Shown here piece after piece: positions 1 through 7,624 of a stretch of DNA of 64,000 nt. The position numbers were made by a program, and so were the translations under genes. Positions within the stretch are counted from its first letter, which is position 1. Each line of letters begins with the position of its first letter. The stretch comes from Streptomyces sp. WMMB 322 (GTDB lineage: Bacteria > Actinomycetota > Actinomycetes > Streptomycetales > Streptomycetaceae), in assembly GCF_900090145.1 (NCBI RefSeq), contig NZ_FMHI01000016.1, forward strand, positions 62,001 to 126,000. Reading direction: 5' to 3'. The notes beneath the pieces are model-generated. The model saw only the letters and a list, made by a program, of their open reading frames with translations. It had not been told where the DNA came from and searched no databases.

Positions 1-2
1 AG

Positions 3-473
3 AACGGTCTCGCCTCTGAGACGGTCGAGTACATGTTGTCCGGCAAGAAGGATCTGTCCGAGCACCCGGGCGAACGCTCACCACCCGTACCCCGTCAGGC
101 AGGGCGGCACCCGCGGGAGGCCGCCCGGACTCAGCAGCACCGCCGGTCCCGCGTGGAAGGCCCGGAGCTCGCGCCGCACGACGGCCGGAGGCAGACGGCG
201 CGGGAGCAGCAGCTGGAGCGGGAGGTCGGCCGGCTCCGTCAGGCAATGGAGCACCGTGCGGCGATCGACCAGGCCCGCGGCATCATCATGGGCTTGCGGG
301 CATGCTCCAGCGAAGCGGCATGGCAAGTCCTCGTCGAGGTCTCCCAGAACACCAACACCAAGCTCCGCGACGTCGCCACCACCCTGGTGGCCACGTCAAG
401 CGTCGACTCACTCCCGGCGGACCAGCGCCGTCAACTCGGCGCCGCATTCCGCCGGATGGACACCGGAACCTGA
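3..473 (+). CDS. ANTAR-domain RNA-binding regulator (5' end beyond the window)
   Basis: The reading frame is open to the left edge, so the true start probably lies upstream; the first internal ATG is at 33 and has no convincing ribosome site. The C-terminal half is an ANTAR domain: LRQAMEHRAAIDQARGIIMG is the typical start, followed by the SSEAAWQVLVEVSQNTNTKL helix. ANTAR domains bind paired RNA hairpins and antiterminate transcription, usually under control of a sensory domain in the same or a partner protein. The visible N-terminal part is Arg/Pro-rich with no recognisable sensor. A second ANTAR protein of the same layout lies at 2894-3226. The target RNA cannot be inferred here. Confidence 0.72.
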   Translation, partial: NGLASETVEYMLSGKKDLSEHPGERSPPVPRQAGRHPREAARTQQHRRSRVEGPELAPHDGRRQTAREQQLEREVGRLRQAMEHRAAIDQARGIIMGLRACSSEAAWQVLVEVSQNTNTKLRDVATTLVATSSVDSLPADQRRQLGAAFRRMDTGT

Positions 474-563
474 CGGGCCTCGCGCCGCATCCGGAAATTG
501 CGTGGTGCCGCCTGCCGGGCCGGCGCGCTCAGGGACGGGCGGACGTGCCGTCTCCTCACGCGT

Positions 564-1796
564 TCACATGAAACGGCGGACGGGCGAGACCGCAGCTTCC
601 CTCAGCCGCTGCGCGGCAGGGCGCTTCTTCCAGCGGCCTCGTTGCATCCGCTCACTGACCTCGAGGTCCTGCTCGAAGTGCTCATCGAGCCGGGCGGTGA
701 AGGTCTCCTCGAGCACGGCGAGCATGACTTCCTCGTCGTGGTCGAGCGAGCGGCGGTTGAAATTGGTCGAGCCCAGGAGCGAGGCCACCCGGTCGACCGT
801 GATGACCTTCGCGTGCATCATCGTCGGCTGGTACTCCCAGATCCGCACTCCGCAGTCGAGGAGTTCCTCGTAGTGCTGCTGGCCGGTCAGCCGGGACACC
901 CGCTTGTCCGAGTGCGGGCCGGGAAGCAGGATGTCCACCTCCACGCCCCGGCGGGCGATGTCGCACAGCAGACCGATGAAGTACGGGTCGGGGGCGAAGT
1001 AGGCAGTCGCGATGCGCACGCGCTCCTGCGCCGACTCGAGAACGACGCGCAGGAGGGTCTGCATGTCCTGCCAGCCGAAGCTGGCGGAGCCGCGGACCAC
1101 CTGGATCACCGCGTCGCCCTGGGGCTCCAGTTCGATGAAGCGGTCGCGTTCGTCGAAGAGTTCCTCGTGGCACTCGGCCCAGTTCTGCGCGAAGGCGGCC
1201 GCGATCCCGTCCACGGCCGGCCCGCGGACCTCGGCGTGGGTGTCCCTCCACTCGTTCTCGTTGCGGGCGTCGCCGCACCACTCCTGGGCGATGCCGACGC
1301 CGCCGGTGAAGGCGATGCTCTCGTCCACGACCAGCACCTTGCGGTGGCAGCGGTGGTTCTGCTTGAACGGCGACGACCACATCGGCTTGCGGAACCACGC
1401 CACTTGGGCGCCGGCCTGCTCCATCATCTCCAGCAGATTCTGTTCGATCGGTCTGCTGCCGAAGCCGTCGAGCAGCACCCTGACCCGCAGGCCGTTGCGG
1501 GCCCGGTCCGCCAGCGCCTCGGCGAACTGCCGCGCGATGTCACCGCGCCAGTAGACGAAGGTCATCATGTCCACGGTGTGCTCCGCGGCCCGGATACGGG
1601 CCAGCATCGCTTCGAAGATCTGGTCTCCGTTGCGCAGCGGAACAAGTGCGTTCCCCTCGGTGGCGGCGATGCCGATGAGGCGCTCCAGCCGTCGCCGTAT
1701 GCGCTGCCGCTTCTCCTCGCCGGACGCGGGAGCCGCCTCCGGTGGCTGCGGGCCGCGCTGGGGCGGGGGCTGATGCGGGTCTTGCGCGGTCGTCAT
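564..1796 (-). CDS. Phospholipase D-family protein, cardiolipin synthase-like
   Basis: A 410-residue protein with the two HKD motifs of the phospholipase D superfamily: HRKVLVVD followed by FTGG, and MHAKVITVD followed by GSTNFNRRS. Two-HKD enzymes of this size include bacterial cardiolipin synthases, which condense two phosphatidylglycerols. No N-terminal membrane helices are seen, unlike classical Cls, so it may be a soluble or peripheral phospholipase/transphosphatidylase. The ATG at 1796 was chosen because conserved sequence begins soon after it; the frame stays open further upstream only as low-quality sequence. The first 30 residues are Gln/Pro-rich. It appears to be transcribed alone. 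Confidence 0.85.
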   Translation of the reverse strand: MTTAQDPHQPPPQRGPQPPEAAPASGEEKRQRIRRRLERLIGIAATEGNALVPLRNGDQIFEAMLARIRAAEHTVDMMTFVYWRGDIARQFAEALADRARNGLRVRVLLDGFGSRPIEQNLLEMMEQAGAQVAWFRKPMWSSPFKQNHRCHRKVLVVDESIAFTGGVGIAQEWCGDARNENEWRDTHAEVRGPAVDGIAAAFAQNWAECHEELFDERDRFIELEPQGDAVIQVVRGSASFGWQDMQTLLRVVLESAQERVRIATAYFAPDPYFIGLLCDIARRGVEVDILLPGPHSDKRVSRLTGQQHYEELLDCGVRIWEYQPTMMHAKVITVDRVASLLGSTNFNRRSLDHDEEVMLAVLEETFTARLDEHFEQDLEVSERMQRGRWKKRPAAQRLREAAVSPVRRFM

Positions 1797-2006
1797 GGTC
1801 ACCTGCCGGTCAGGAACGGGGGGGGCGAGGGCACGGCTCCGAAATGCCCGATGCGTGCTTCCGCCGAGCGGACTGTACCCAGCGGCGATACCGGGAGGTA
1901 CCCCAGGTGGGCCACTCTCATCCGCGGCCGCACTGCCGGTTCTCCCGAGCGGGCATGCCGGTGCCCGGCATGGGCAGCGGTACGCCGGTCGATTCGGGGG
2001 TGCCCC

Positions 2007-2141
2007 GTGGCCGTCGGAGTCGTCCTGGTCGTGTGTGTGATCCTGGCCGCACCGGCCTTCCTGTTGCCGCGGCTCTCGCGACGCCGGAACCACAGCCGCC
2101 CGTACGGACCGGTCCGGGCGACAGCCGTGAGCCATGTGTGA
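2007..2141 (+). CDS. Candidate 44-residue single-pass membrane microprotein
   Basis: The GTG at 2007 is preceded by a run of five G at good spacing. The predicted peptide begins with an uninterrupted hydrophobic helix (about residues 2-22, VGVVLVVCVILAAPAFLLP) and then a basic tail rich in Arg (RLSRRRNH). Third codon positions are mostly G or C, which supports coding. The rest of 1797-2245 shows no other convincing gene. I do not recognise a family. It could be a chance hydrophobic stretch, because the same frame is open for a long way antisense to the phospholipase gene. Confidence 0.33.
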   Translation: MAVGVVLVVCVILAAPAFLLPRLSRRRNHSRPYGPVRATAVSHV

Positions 2142-2245
2142 ACTGCCGTGTGCGGGCAACCCAGCCGGTGCGTCGTTGCGTGGCCCGGGCCAGGTGACGG
2201 CGAAGACCCCACTCGGTTCGGAGCGCAGCCGGTGGGGTCGGCCCG

Positions 2246-2377
2246 TCACAGGACCCCGGGCGGGGAGCGCGAGCCGCTGATCACCTGGTGGATCACCTCG
2301 CAGGTGTACTGGCACTCCTCCATCAGCCGCGTGGCCTCCGCTGTCAGGATCCCGTAGGGCTGATCGGGGTCGGACAC
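2246..2377 (-). CDS. Candidate 43-residue microprotein
   Basis: The GTG start at 2377 has a clear GAGGGG Shine-Dalgarno six bases upstream. Almost every codon ends in G or C, as in real genes here. The peptide begins MSDPDQPYGILTAEA and contains two cysteines in MEECQYTCEV within an acidic helix-like segment. No membrane segment is seen. I do not recognise a family, and nothing around it gives a role. It lies between the phospholipase gene and another microprotein. Confidence 0.5.
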   Translation of the reverse strand: MSDPDQPYGILTAEATRLMEECQYTCEVIHQVISGSRSPPGVL

Positions 2378-2556
2378 CGGTAGCCCCTCGGTCCAGGCGC
2401 CTCTTCGTCGCCGTGCACCCCGCCGGCTCCGGCTTCGCCGGACAGAGCGCCCCGCGACGTTTCGTCCGGCCGCTCCGGGCAACTCAGCCACCGGCCGCGC
2501 GGCGCCTGTCGTGCGGCTTCGAACTTCGGACCGGCCAACTGAACGGAGAACCGGAC

Positions 2557-2685
2557 ATGTTCAAGGCAATCGCAGACGTTCTGCGCGCCATCGGCGGCGC
2601 CGTCGCCACCGTCGTCACGCTCCCCTTCCGCCTTGTGGCGCGTCTCTTCGGCGGAGTTTCCGACAGCGCCCACGGCAGGCACTGA
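2557..2685 (+). CDS. LPFR-motif small protein (42 residues)
   Basis: ATG with GGAGA upstream at good spacing. The peptide is amphipathic, with MFKAIADVLRAIGGAVATVV followed by TLPFRLVARLFGGVSDSA. The LPFR...RLFGG pattern recurs in small Streptomyces proteins of unknown function (recalled family knowledge, not a search). It could be a membrane-surface peptide, as the middle is hydrophobic and Arg residues flank it. It is monocistronic, between two minus-strand genes. Confidence 0.6.
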   Translation: MFKAIADVLRAIGGAVATVVTLPFRLVARLFGGVSDSAHGRH

Positions 2686-2893
2686 GCACACCGCCGTGGG
2701 CCGGCGGTCGGGCGGCGGAAACGGTGCCGGTCACCGCCGCCGCTGCCTTCCGCTCAACACGGCCTGCTGTGCGGCTGGTTCCGCGGTCGAGGCGTGGCAC
2801 CTCCCGTGCCGCGCAACTCGACCCGCTCCGGGACCGCCCGGCGCACAGCCCGGGTTCCGGGCCCGCACGCCCGTGGAGCTCCGGGGGCCGGGA

Positions 2894-3226
2894 CTACGGG
2901 GATCTCAACTGCTTCAGCGCGGCTTCGATCACGGAGCGCAGGCGCCCGTCCACGACGCCTTCCTGTGTGCTCGCCACGATCTCCTCCGCAACCGAGTTGA
3001 GCTTGGTGTTGGAGTGCTGCGAGACGGTCACCAGCACCGTCCACGCATCGTCCGGGGTGAGGCTGTACGCAGCCATGAGTACGCCCTTGGCCTGATCGAT
3101 GACGGGCCGGGTCTCCATCGCCCTCCGCAGCTGTTCCAGCTCCACGGACTCATCCGCCGCCCCACCAGACACGGCCGCCCTCGCTCCTCTCGTACCGTCG
3201 ACGCATCCACCGATGCCCAGCGTCAC
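2894..3226 (-). CDS. ANTAR-domain RNA-binding regulator
   Basis: A 110-residue protein. Residues from about 32 form an ANTAR domain: LRRAMETRPVIDQAKGVLMA, then SLTPDDAWTVLVTVSQHSNTKL. The first 30 residues are low complexity with no sensor domain, so it is a stand-alone ANTAR module like the one at the left edge. Such proteins can act as antiterminators or titrate hairpin RNAs. The GTG at 3226 was taken as start; no strong ribosome site is visible. Upstream 3227-3521 (about 295 bases) holds no convincing gene. Confidence 0.85.
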   Translation of the reverse strand: MTLGIGGCVDGTRGARAAVSGGAADESVELEQLRRAMETRPVIDQAKGVLMAAYSLTPDDAWTVLVTVSQHSNTKLNSVAEEIVASTQEGVVDGRLRSVIEAALKQLRSP

Positions 3227-3521
3227 GAAAGCCTATACACAGCACATATGGCATGGGTATGGCGTCGATCTCAGGGCCGCCCCCGGGCCCTGCGGACCGT
3301 GGCACGGTGCCCGCCGGGAAGGCCCGAAACGACCTGCCGAAACGGGGCGGGAGCGACCCGGCCCCACAGCTGCCGCATCGCTGCTGAACCGCTGAACGCC
3401 CGGTCACAGCCTGATCACGTGATGGCATCGGGACGTCCTGGACGTCCGCCGTGGCCATTCCGGCGTGCCATCATCGACCATCGTTCGGAGCCTGCAGTTG
3501 TAGTTGGGAGGGCGGGTGGCG

Positions 3522-4151
3522 ATGGAGGCTGGCCCTCGTGACAATGAGGAGACCGCTGTCGACGAGGTTGAGCGCGCCGGGTCCGCGGGGGGACGCATCG
3601 ACGACCTTCCGGGCCTTGACGGCAGCACCCGGGGCGCTCCCCTCGGCAACGGTGACTCCGCGGCCGACCGCTCAGGTGGAGGGCGGGGCGTGAGCGACGG
3701 CCCGGACAGCGCCGACGCGGGCCTCGCGGACGACCTGGACCTCGACGACGGGACCGATCCCGCCGACGACCTGGACGGCTCCGACGCACCCCCCGAGGCC
3801 CGGGACGCCGACGTGGAGGCACAGGATCTGCGTCCCCCGCGCAAGTTCCGGGTGTGGCAGCTCGCCCCCATCGTGGTGCTGAGCGCCCTCGGCTCGCTGA
3901 TGTTCGCCTTCCCCCTCGCCTTCGAGCCGGACGGCGGCACGGGCGCGGTCGTCTCCATGCTGGGGCTCCTGATCTGCGGCTGCGCCGCCGGCTGGGCCGT
4001 GGTGGCCGCCCGCCGTGTCGGGCTGTCCTGGCCGGGCCTGCCCGCCCCCGAATCGGACGAGCGCCCGGACTGGCGGATCGTCGCCCTGTACGCCGTGGTC
4101 GTGGGGACCGTGGTGGCGCTCGCGATCTGGCGGGTGGCCAGGCTGCGCTGA
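3522..4151 (+). CDS. Acidic-tailed three-helix membrane protein next to dapF
   Basis: A 209-residue protein. Residues 1-115 are strongly acidic and low complexity (many DD and GG), then come three predicted membrane helices: around LAPIVVLSALGSLMFAF, VVSMLGLLICGCAAGWAVV and IVALYAVVVGTVVALAIW. GGGAGG-like ribosome site; the GTG at 3516 is an alternative start. It ends 48 bases before dapF in the same direction; a membrane protein at this position beside dapF is common in streptomycetes. Function unknown. Confidence 0.7.
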   Translation: MEAGPRDNEETAVDEVERAGSAGGRIDDLPGLDGSTRGAPLGNGDSAADRSGGGRGVSDGPDSADAGLADDLDLDDGTDPADDLDGSDAPPEARDADVEAQDLRPPRKFRVWQLAPIVVLSALGSLMFAFPLAFEPDGGTGAVVSMLGLLICGCAAGWAVVAARRVGLSWPGLPAPESDERPDWRIVALYAVVVGTVVALAIWRVARLR

Positions 4152-4186
4152 CCCGGCGTGCCCGGGTCGGGTGCGCCCCGCTCCCG

Positions 4187-4192
4187 TACGAT
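4187..4192 (+). promoter_or_regulatory. -10 hexamer TACGAT of a probable leaderless dapF promoter
   Basis: TACGAT ends seven bases before the dapF ATG at 4200, leaving no room for a ribosome site. This is the spacing expected if transcription starts at the A of the start codon. No clear -35 hexamer. Confidence 0.5.
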
Positions 4193-4199
4193 CGTCAGC

Positions 4200-5069
4200 A
4201 TGAGCAGCGCACAGCCCGTGCCGTTCCTCAAGGGGCACGGCACCGAGAACGACTTCGTGATCCTCCCCGACCCCGACGGGCTCCTCGAGCTGTCCGCGGG
4301 GACGGTCGCGCGGCTGTGCGACCGGCGGGCCGGGATCGGCGGCGACGGTCTGCTGCACGTCGTGCGCTCCGCGGCGCACCCGGAGGCCCGGGAGATGGCG
4401 GACGACGCGGAGTGGTTCATGGACTACCGCAACGCCGACGGATCGGTCGCCGAGATGTGCGGCAACGGCGTGCGCGTCTTCGTCCGCCATCTGGAGCGTG
4501 CCGGGCTGGTCAAGCCGGGGGAGGTGGCTGTCGCGACCCGTGCGGGCGTGAAGCGCACACACCTGGCCGAGGACGGCTCGGGCGTCACCGTCTCCATGGG
4601 CGCGGCGGTGCTGCCCGGGGGCGATGTGACGGTGAGCGTGGGGGACCGCAGCTGGCCCGCTGTGCACGTGAACACGGGAAATCCGCACGCGGTCGCCTTC
4701 GTCGGCGAACTCACGCACGCCGGGCGGCTGTTGGACGCCCCGGACGTGCAGCCCGCGTCGGCCTACCCCGACGGCCGGAACGTCGAGTTCGTCGTGGACC
4801 GCGGGGCGCGGCACGTCGCGATGCGGGTGCACGAGCGCGGTTCCGGCGAGACCCGTTCGTGCGGCACCGGGGCGTGCGCGGTGATGGTCGCCGCGGCGCG
4901 TCGTGACGGGGTGGACCCGGCGGCCGACGGTGAGGACGCGACGTACACGGTGGACGTGCCGGGCGGCAGGCTCGTGATCACCGAACGGGCCGACGGCGGA
5001 ATCGAGATGACGGGGCCGGCGGTCATCGTCGCCGAGGGCACCCTCGACCCGGAGTGGCTGCACGCGTGA
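4200..5069 (+). CDS. dapF: Diaminopimelate epimerase
   Basis: Interconverts LL- and meso-diaminopimelate, the last step before lysine and the source of the peptidoglycan cross-linking residue (LL-DAP in Streptomyces walls). The 289-residue protein has both catalytic cysteines: Cys87 in MCGNGVRVF and Cys221 in RSCGTGACAVMVAA. The substrate-loop motifs KGHGTENDF and GNPHAVAF are also present. The start at ATG 4200 gives the usual N-terminus; there is no Shine-Dalgarno, consistent with a leaderless message. It is cytoplasmic. Confidence 0.97.
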   Translation: MSSAQPVPFLKGHGTENDFVILPDPDGLLELSAGTVARLCDRRAGIGGDGLLHVVRSAAHPEAREMADDAEWFMDYRNADGSVAEMCGNGVRVFVRHLERAGLVKPGEVAVATRAGVKRTHLAEDGSGVTVSMGAAVLPGGDVTVSVGDRSWPAVHVNTGNPHAVAFVGELTHAGRLLDAPDVQPASAYPDGRNVEFVVDRGARHVAMRVHERGSGETRSCGTGACAVMVAAARRDGVDPAADGEDATYTVDVPGGRLVITERADGGIEMTGPAVIVAEGTLDPEWLHA

Positions 5070-5103
5070 ACGCGCAGCCGGGGGCTGTGTCCGTTCCGCT
5101 GCT

Positions 5104-5124
5104 CTCCTGACGGGTGTTCAGGAG
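5104..5124 (+). terminator. Short hairpin after dapF
   Basis: CTCCTGA and TCAGGAG pair around a seven-base loop, 35 bases after the dapF stop. The stem is short and there is no U-run, so it may only be a weak terminator. Confidence 0.4.
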
Positions 5125-5279
5125 CGTCACCCTCAACTGGCCAGCCTCCAAACGTCCCTCGGACGGGTGATCCGTTTCACGCTGGGCGGGACCCGGACAT
5201 CGGCGTGTGCTGGGGTCGGTACCATCACAGGCCCGGGCCTGAACGGGGCGTTGCTTCGACGCGAACAGCGGGAGGTGCC

Positions 5280-7514
5280 ATGAGGAGTCTGCGACGGCTC
5301 AGCCGCGCGGCCCTGCTGGGCCAGGCACCGCGGCGCGACGGCCTCCCCGACGCCATGGAGCACGTCGCCAAGGTTCACCGCGCACACCATCCCGGTGCCG
5401 ATCTCGGGGCACTGCGCCGTGCGTACGTCCTCGCGGAATCCTCGCACCGCGGACAGATGCGCAAGAGCGGCGAGCCCTACATCACGCACCCGCTGGCCGT
5501 GACGCTGCTGCTGGCCCAACTCGGCGCCGAGACCATCACGTTGACGGCTTCGTTGCTGCACGACACCGTCGAGGACACGGACGTGACGCTGGAGCAGGTG
5601 CGCAAGGAGTTCGGCGAGGAGGTCGCCTATCTCGTCGACGGCGTCACCAAGCTGGAGAAGGTGGACTACGGCGCGGCGGCCGAGCCCGAGACCTTCCGCA
5701 AGATGCTCGTGGCGACGGGCAACGACGTCCGGGTGATGTCGATCAAGCTTGCCGACCGGCTGCACAACATGCGCACGCTCGGAGTCATGCGCCCCGAGAA
5801 GCAGGTGCGCATCGCCAAGATCACCCGTGACGTGCTGATTCCGCTCGCCGAACGGCTCGGCGTTCAGGCGCTCAAGAGCGAGCTGGAAGACCTCACCTTC
5901 GCCATCCTCCATCCCGAAGAGCATGCCTTAGCCCGGGAGTTGATCGCGGAGCACACCCGGGAGCCCGATCCGCTCACCGGCGTCGCGACGTCCGTGCGGC
6001 GGCTGCTGCGCGAGGCGGACATCGCCGCCCAGGTTCTGATCCGGCCGCGTCACACCGTCTCCGTTCACCGACTGCGTCTCAAGCGGGGCGAGTTGGGCCC
6101 GTGCGACTTCGGCAGGCTGCTGATCCTGGTCGAGGAGGACGCCGACTGCTACGCGGTACTCGGTGAGCTGCACACCTGCTTCACGCCGCTCGTCGCAGAG
6201 TTCAAGGACTTCATCGCCGCCCCCAAGTTCAACCTGTACCGCTCGCTGCACACCGCGTTCGCCGACGAGGAAGGCCGTGTCGCCGAAGTCCTCGTACGCA
6301 CACGGCAGATGCACCGCGTAGCCGAGGCCGGTGTGATCGCGCTGGGCGACCCCCACCGCGCGGCGGCGCAGAGCGGCGACGGCGAGAGCGGCGCCGAGCC
6401 GGGAGGCCCCGGCTGGCTGTCGAGGCTGCTGGAGTGGCAGAGCCACGCCACCGACACCGAGACCTTCTGGGCGGAGCTCCACGACGAGCTGGCGCAGGAC
6501 GGGGAGATCACCGTCTACTGCGCCTCCCCCGGGGTGCCGCCCGCGGCCGGCGGCGGAGCCCTTCCGCTGCCCGCGGGTGCGACGTGCGTCGACGCGGCCT
6601 ACGCGCAGTACGGCGAGGCGGCGCACCGCTGCATCGGCGCCCGCGTGAACGGGCGGCTGACCGCATTGAGCACCGTCCTGCGGGACGGTGACGCCGTGCA
6701 GCTGTTCATGGAGCCCGCTGCGGCGTCGGTGCCGTCCGGTCCCTCCCCGGAGTGGCTGGACCACGCGCGTACACCGGCGGCGCGCATCGCCATCCGGCAG
6801 TGGCTCGCGGCCCATCCACCAGCCCAGGAGCCGGAGTTGGCCCCGGCGGGCGGGGCGGGCGCCGCCGAGGCGCCGGGACGTGGCGACGAGACACGCCCCT
6901 GGAGCTCCGCCGGCGCGGGGCCTTCGGCGTCCGGAGGGGGCAGCGGTGCCCCGTACGAACTCGGTGGCGCCGCCGAGGACGCGCACACCGACGGGGGTGC
7001 GGGCGGGCGTACGGCCCGGCGCAGGGCGTGGGGCCGGGGAGCGCCGGCCGCCGAGGCCGCCGCTTCCGTCGTCGTGGAGGAGCCCCACTCCCTTGTGCGG
7101 CTGGCGGGCTGCTGCACGCCCGTCCCGCCCGACAGCGTCACCGGCTTCGCCGTGCGCGGCGGAACCGTCACCGTCCACCGCGACAACTGCCACTCGGTGG
7201 CCCGCATGACGGCCACCGGGCGGCGGCCCGTGCCGGTGCGCTGGGAGCAGGGCGCTTCCGGATGCCGGGTGACGCTGCGCGCCGAGGCCCTGGGCCGCAC
7301 GCACCTGCTGGCGGACCTGACGGAGATCATCGCTGCGCAGGGCGCCACCGTCGTCTCCGCCGAGGTCGAGCCGCCCCGTGAGCAGCGCGTACTGCACACC
7401 TACACGCTGCAACTCCCGGACGCCGCCGGGCTGCCCGCCCTGATGCGCGCGATGCGCGGCGTCCCCGGCGTCTACGACGTCACGCGGGCCGCGCGCCCGC
7501 TGCCGGCCCGCTGA
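5280..7514 (+). CDS. rshA: RelA/SpoT homologue with HD, TGS, zinc-finger and ACT domains
   Basis: A 744-residue long RSH protein of the (p)ppGpp family. The hydrolase HD domain looks intact: HRGQMRKSGEPYITHP, ASLLHDTVEDT and IKLADRLHNMRTL. The synthetase region keeps FKDFIAAPKFNLYRSLHTAF but is diverged: the usual YDLVGVRV is replaced by CDFGRLLIL and the RPKHYxSI lysine is Arg. A TGS domain follows (ITVYCAS to DAVQLFMEP), then a low-complexity linker, a CC-type zinc-finger region (LAGCCTPVPPDSV) and a C-terminal ACT domain. GGGAGG precedes the ATG. The position after dapF matches rshA of S. coelicolor; a hydrolase-dominant role is an inference. Confidence 0.9.
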   Translation: MRSLRRLSRAALLGQAPRRDGLPDAMEHVAKVHRAHHPGADLGALRRAYVLAESSHRGQMRKSGEPYITHPLAVTLLLAQLGAETITLTASLLHDTVEDTDVTLEQVRKEFGEEVAYLVDGVTKLEKVDYGAAAEPETFRKMLVATGNDVRVMSIKLADRLHNMRTLGVMRPEKQVRIAKITRDVLIPLAERLGVQALKSELEDLTFAILHPEEHALARELIAEHTREPDPLTGVATSVRRLLREADIAAQVLIRPRHTVSVHRLRLKRGELGPCDFGRLLILVEEDADCYAVLGELHTCFTPLVAEFKDFIAAPKFNLYRSLHTAFADEEGRVAEVLVRTRQMHRVAEAGVIALGDPHRAAAQSGDGESGAEPGGPGWLSRLLEWQSHATDTETFWAELHDELAQDGEITVYCASPGVPPAAGGGALPLPAGATCVDAAYAQYGEAAHRCIGARVNGRLTALSTVLRDGDAVQLFMEPAAASVPSGPSPEWLDHARTPAARIAIRQWLAAHPPAQEPELAPAGGAGAAEAPGRGDETRPWSSAGAGPSASGGGSGAPYELGGAAEDAHTDGGAGGRTARRRAWGRGAPAAEAAASVVVEEPHSLVRLAGCCTPVPPDSVTGFAVRGGTVTVHRDNCHSVARMTATGRRPVPVRWEQGASGCRVTLRAEALGRTHLLADLTEIIAAQGATVVSAEVEPPREQRVLHTYTLQLPDAAGLPALMRAMRGVPGVYDVTRAARPLPAR

Positions 7515-7624
7515 AAGGGCCGTCCCCGGCCCGGTCACGGGCGTCGCGGTTCTTTCGGGTGGGACGGGGACGGGCGCTGTTGTGGCGCCCCGGCGGTCGA
7601 CCAGGCTGCTGATAGCACTAATGC

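Noticed and set aside
498..2141. 547-residue open frame on the + strand
   Set aside because: Antisense shadow of the phospholipase gene; only its last 45 codons have independent support (reported as a low-confidence microprotein).
1797..2315. N-terminal extension of the phospholipase frame
   Set aside because: Low-complexity Pro/Arg sequence without a ribosome site; conserved protein starts near 1796.
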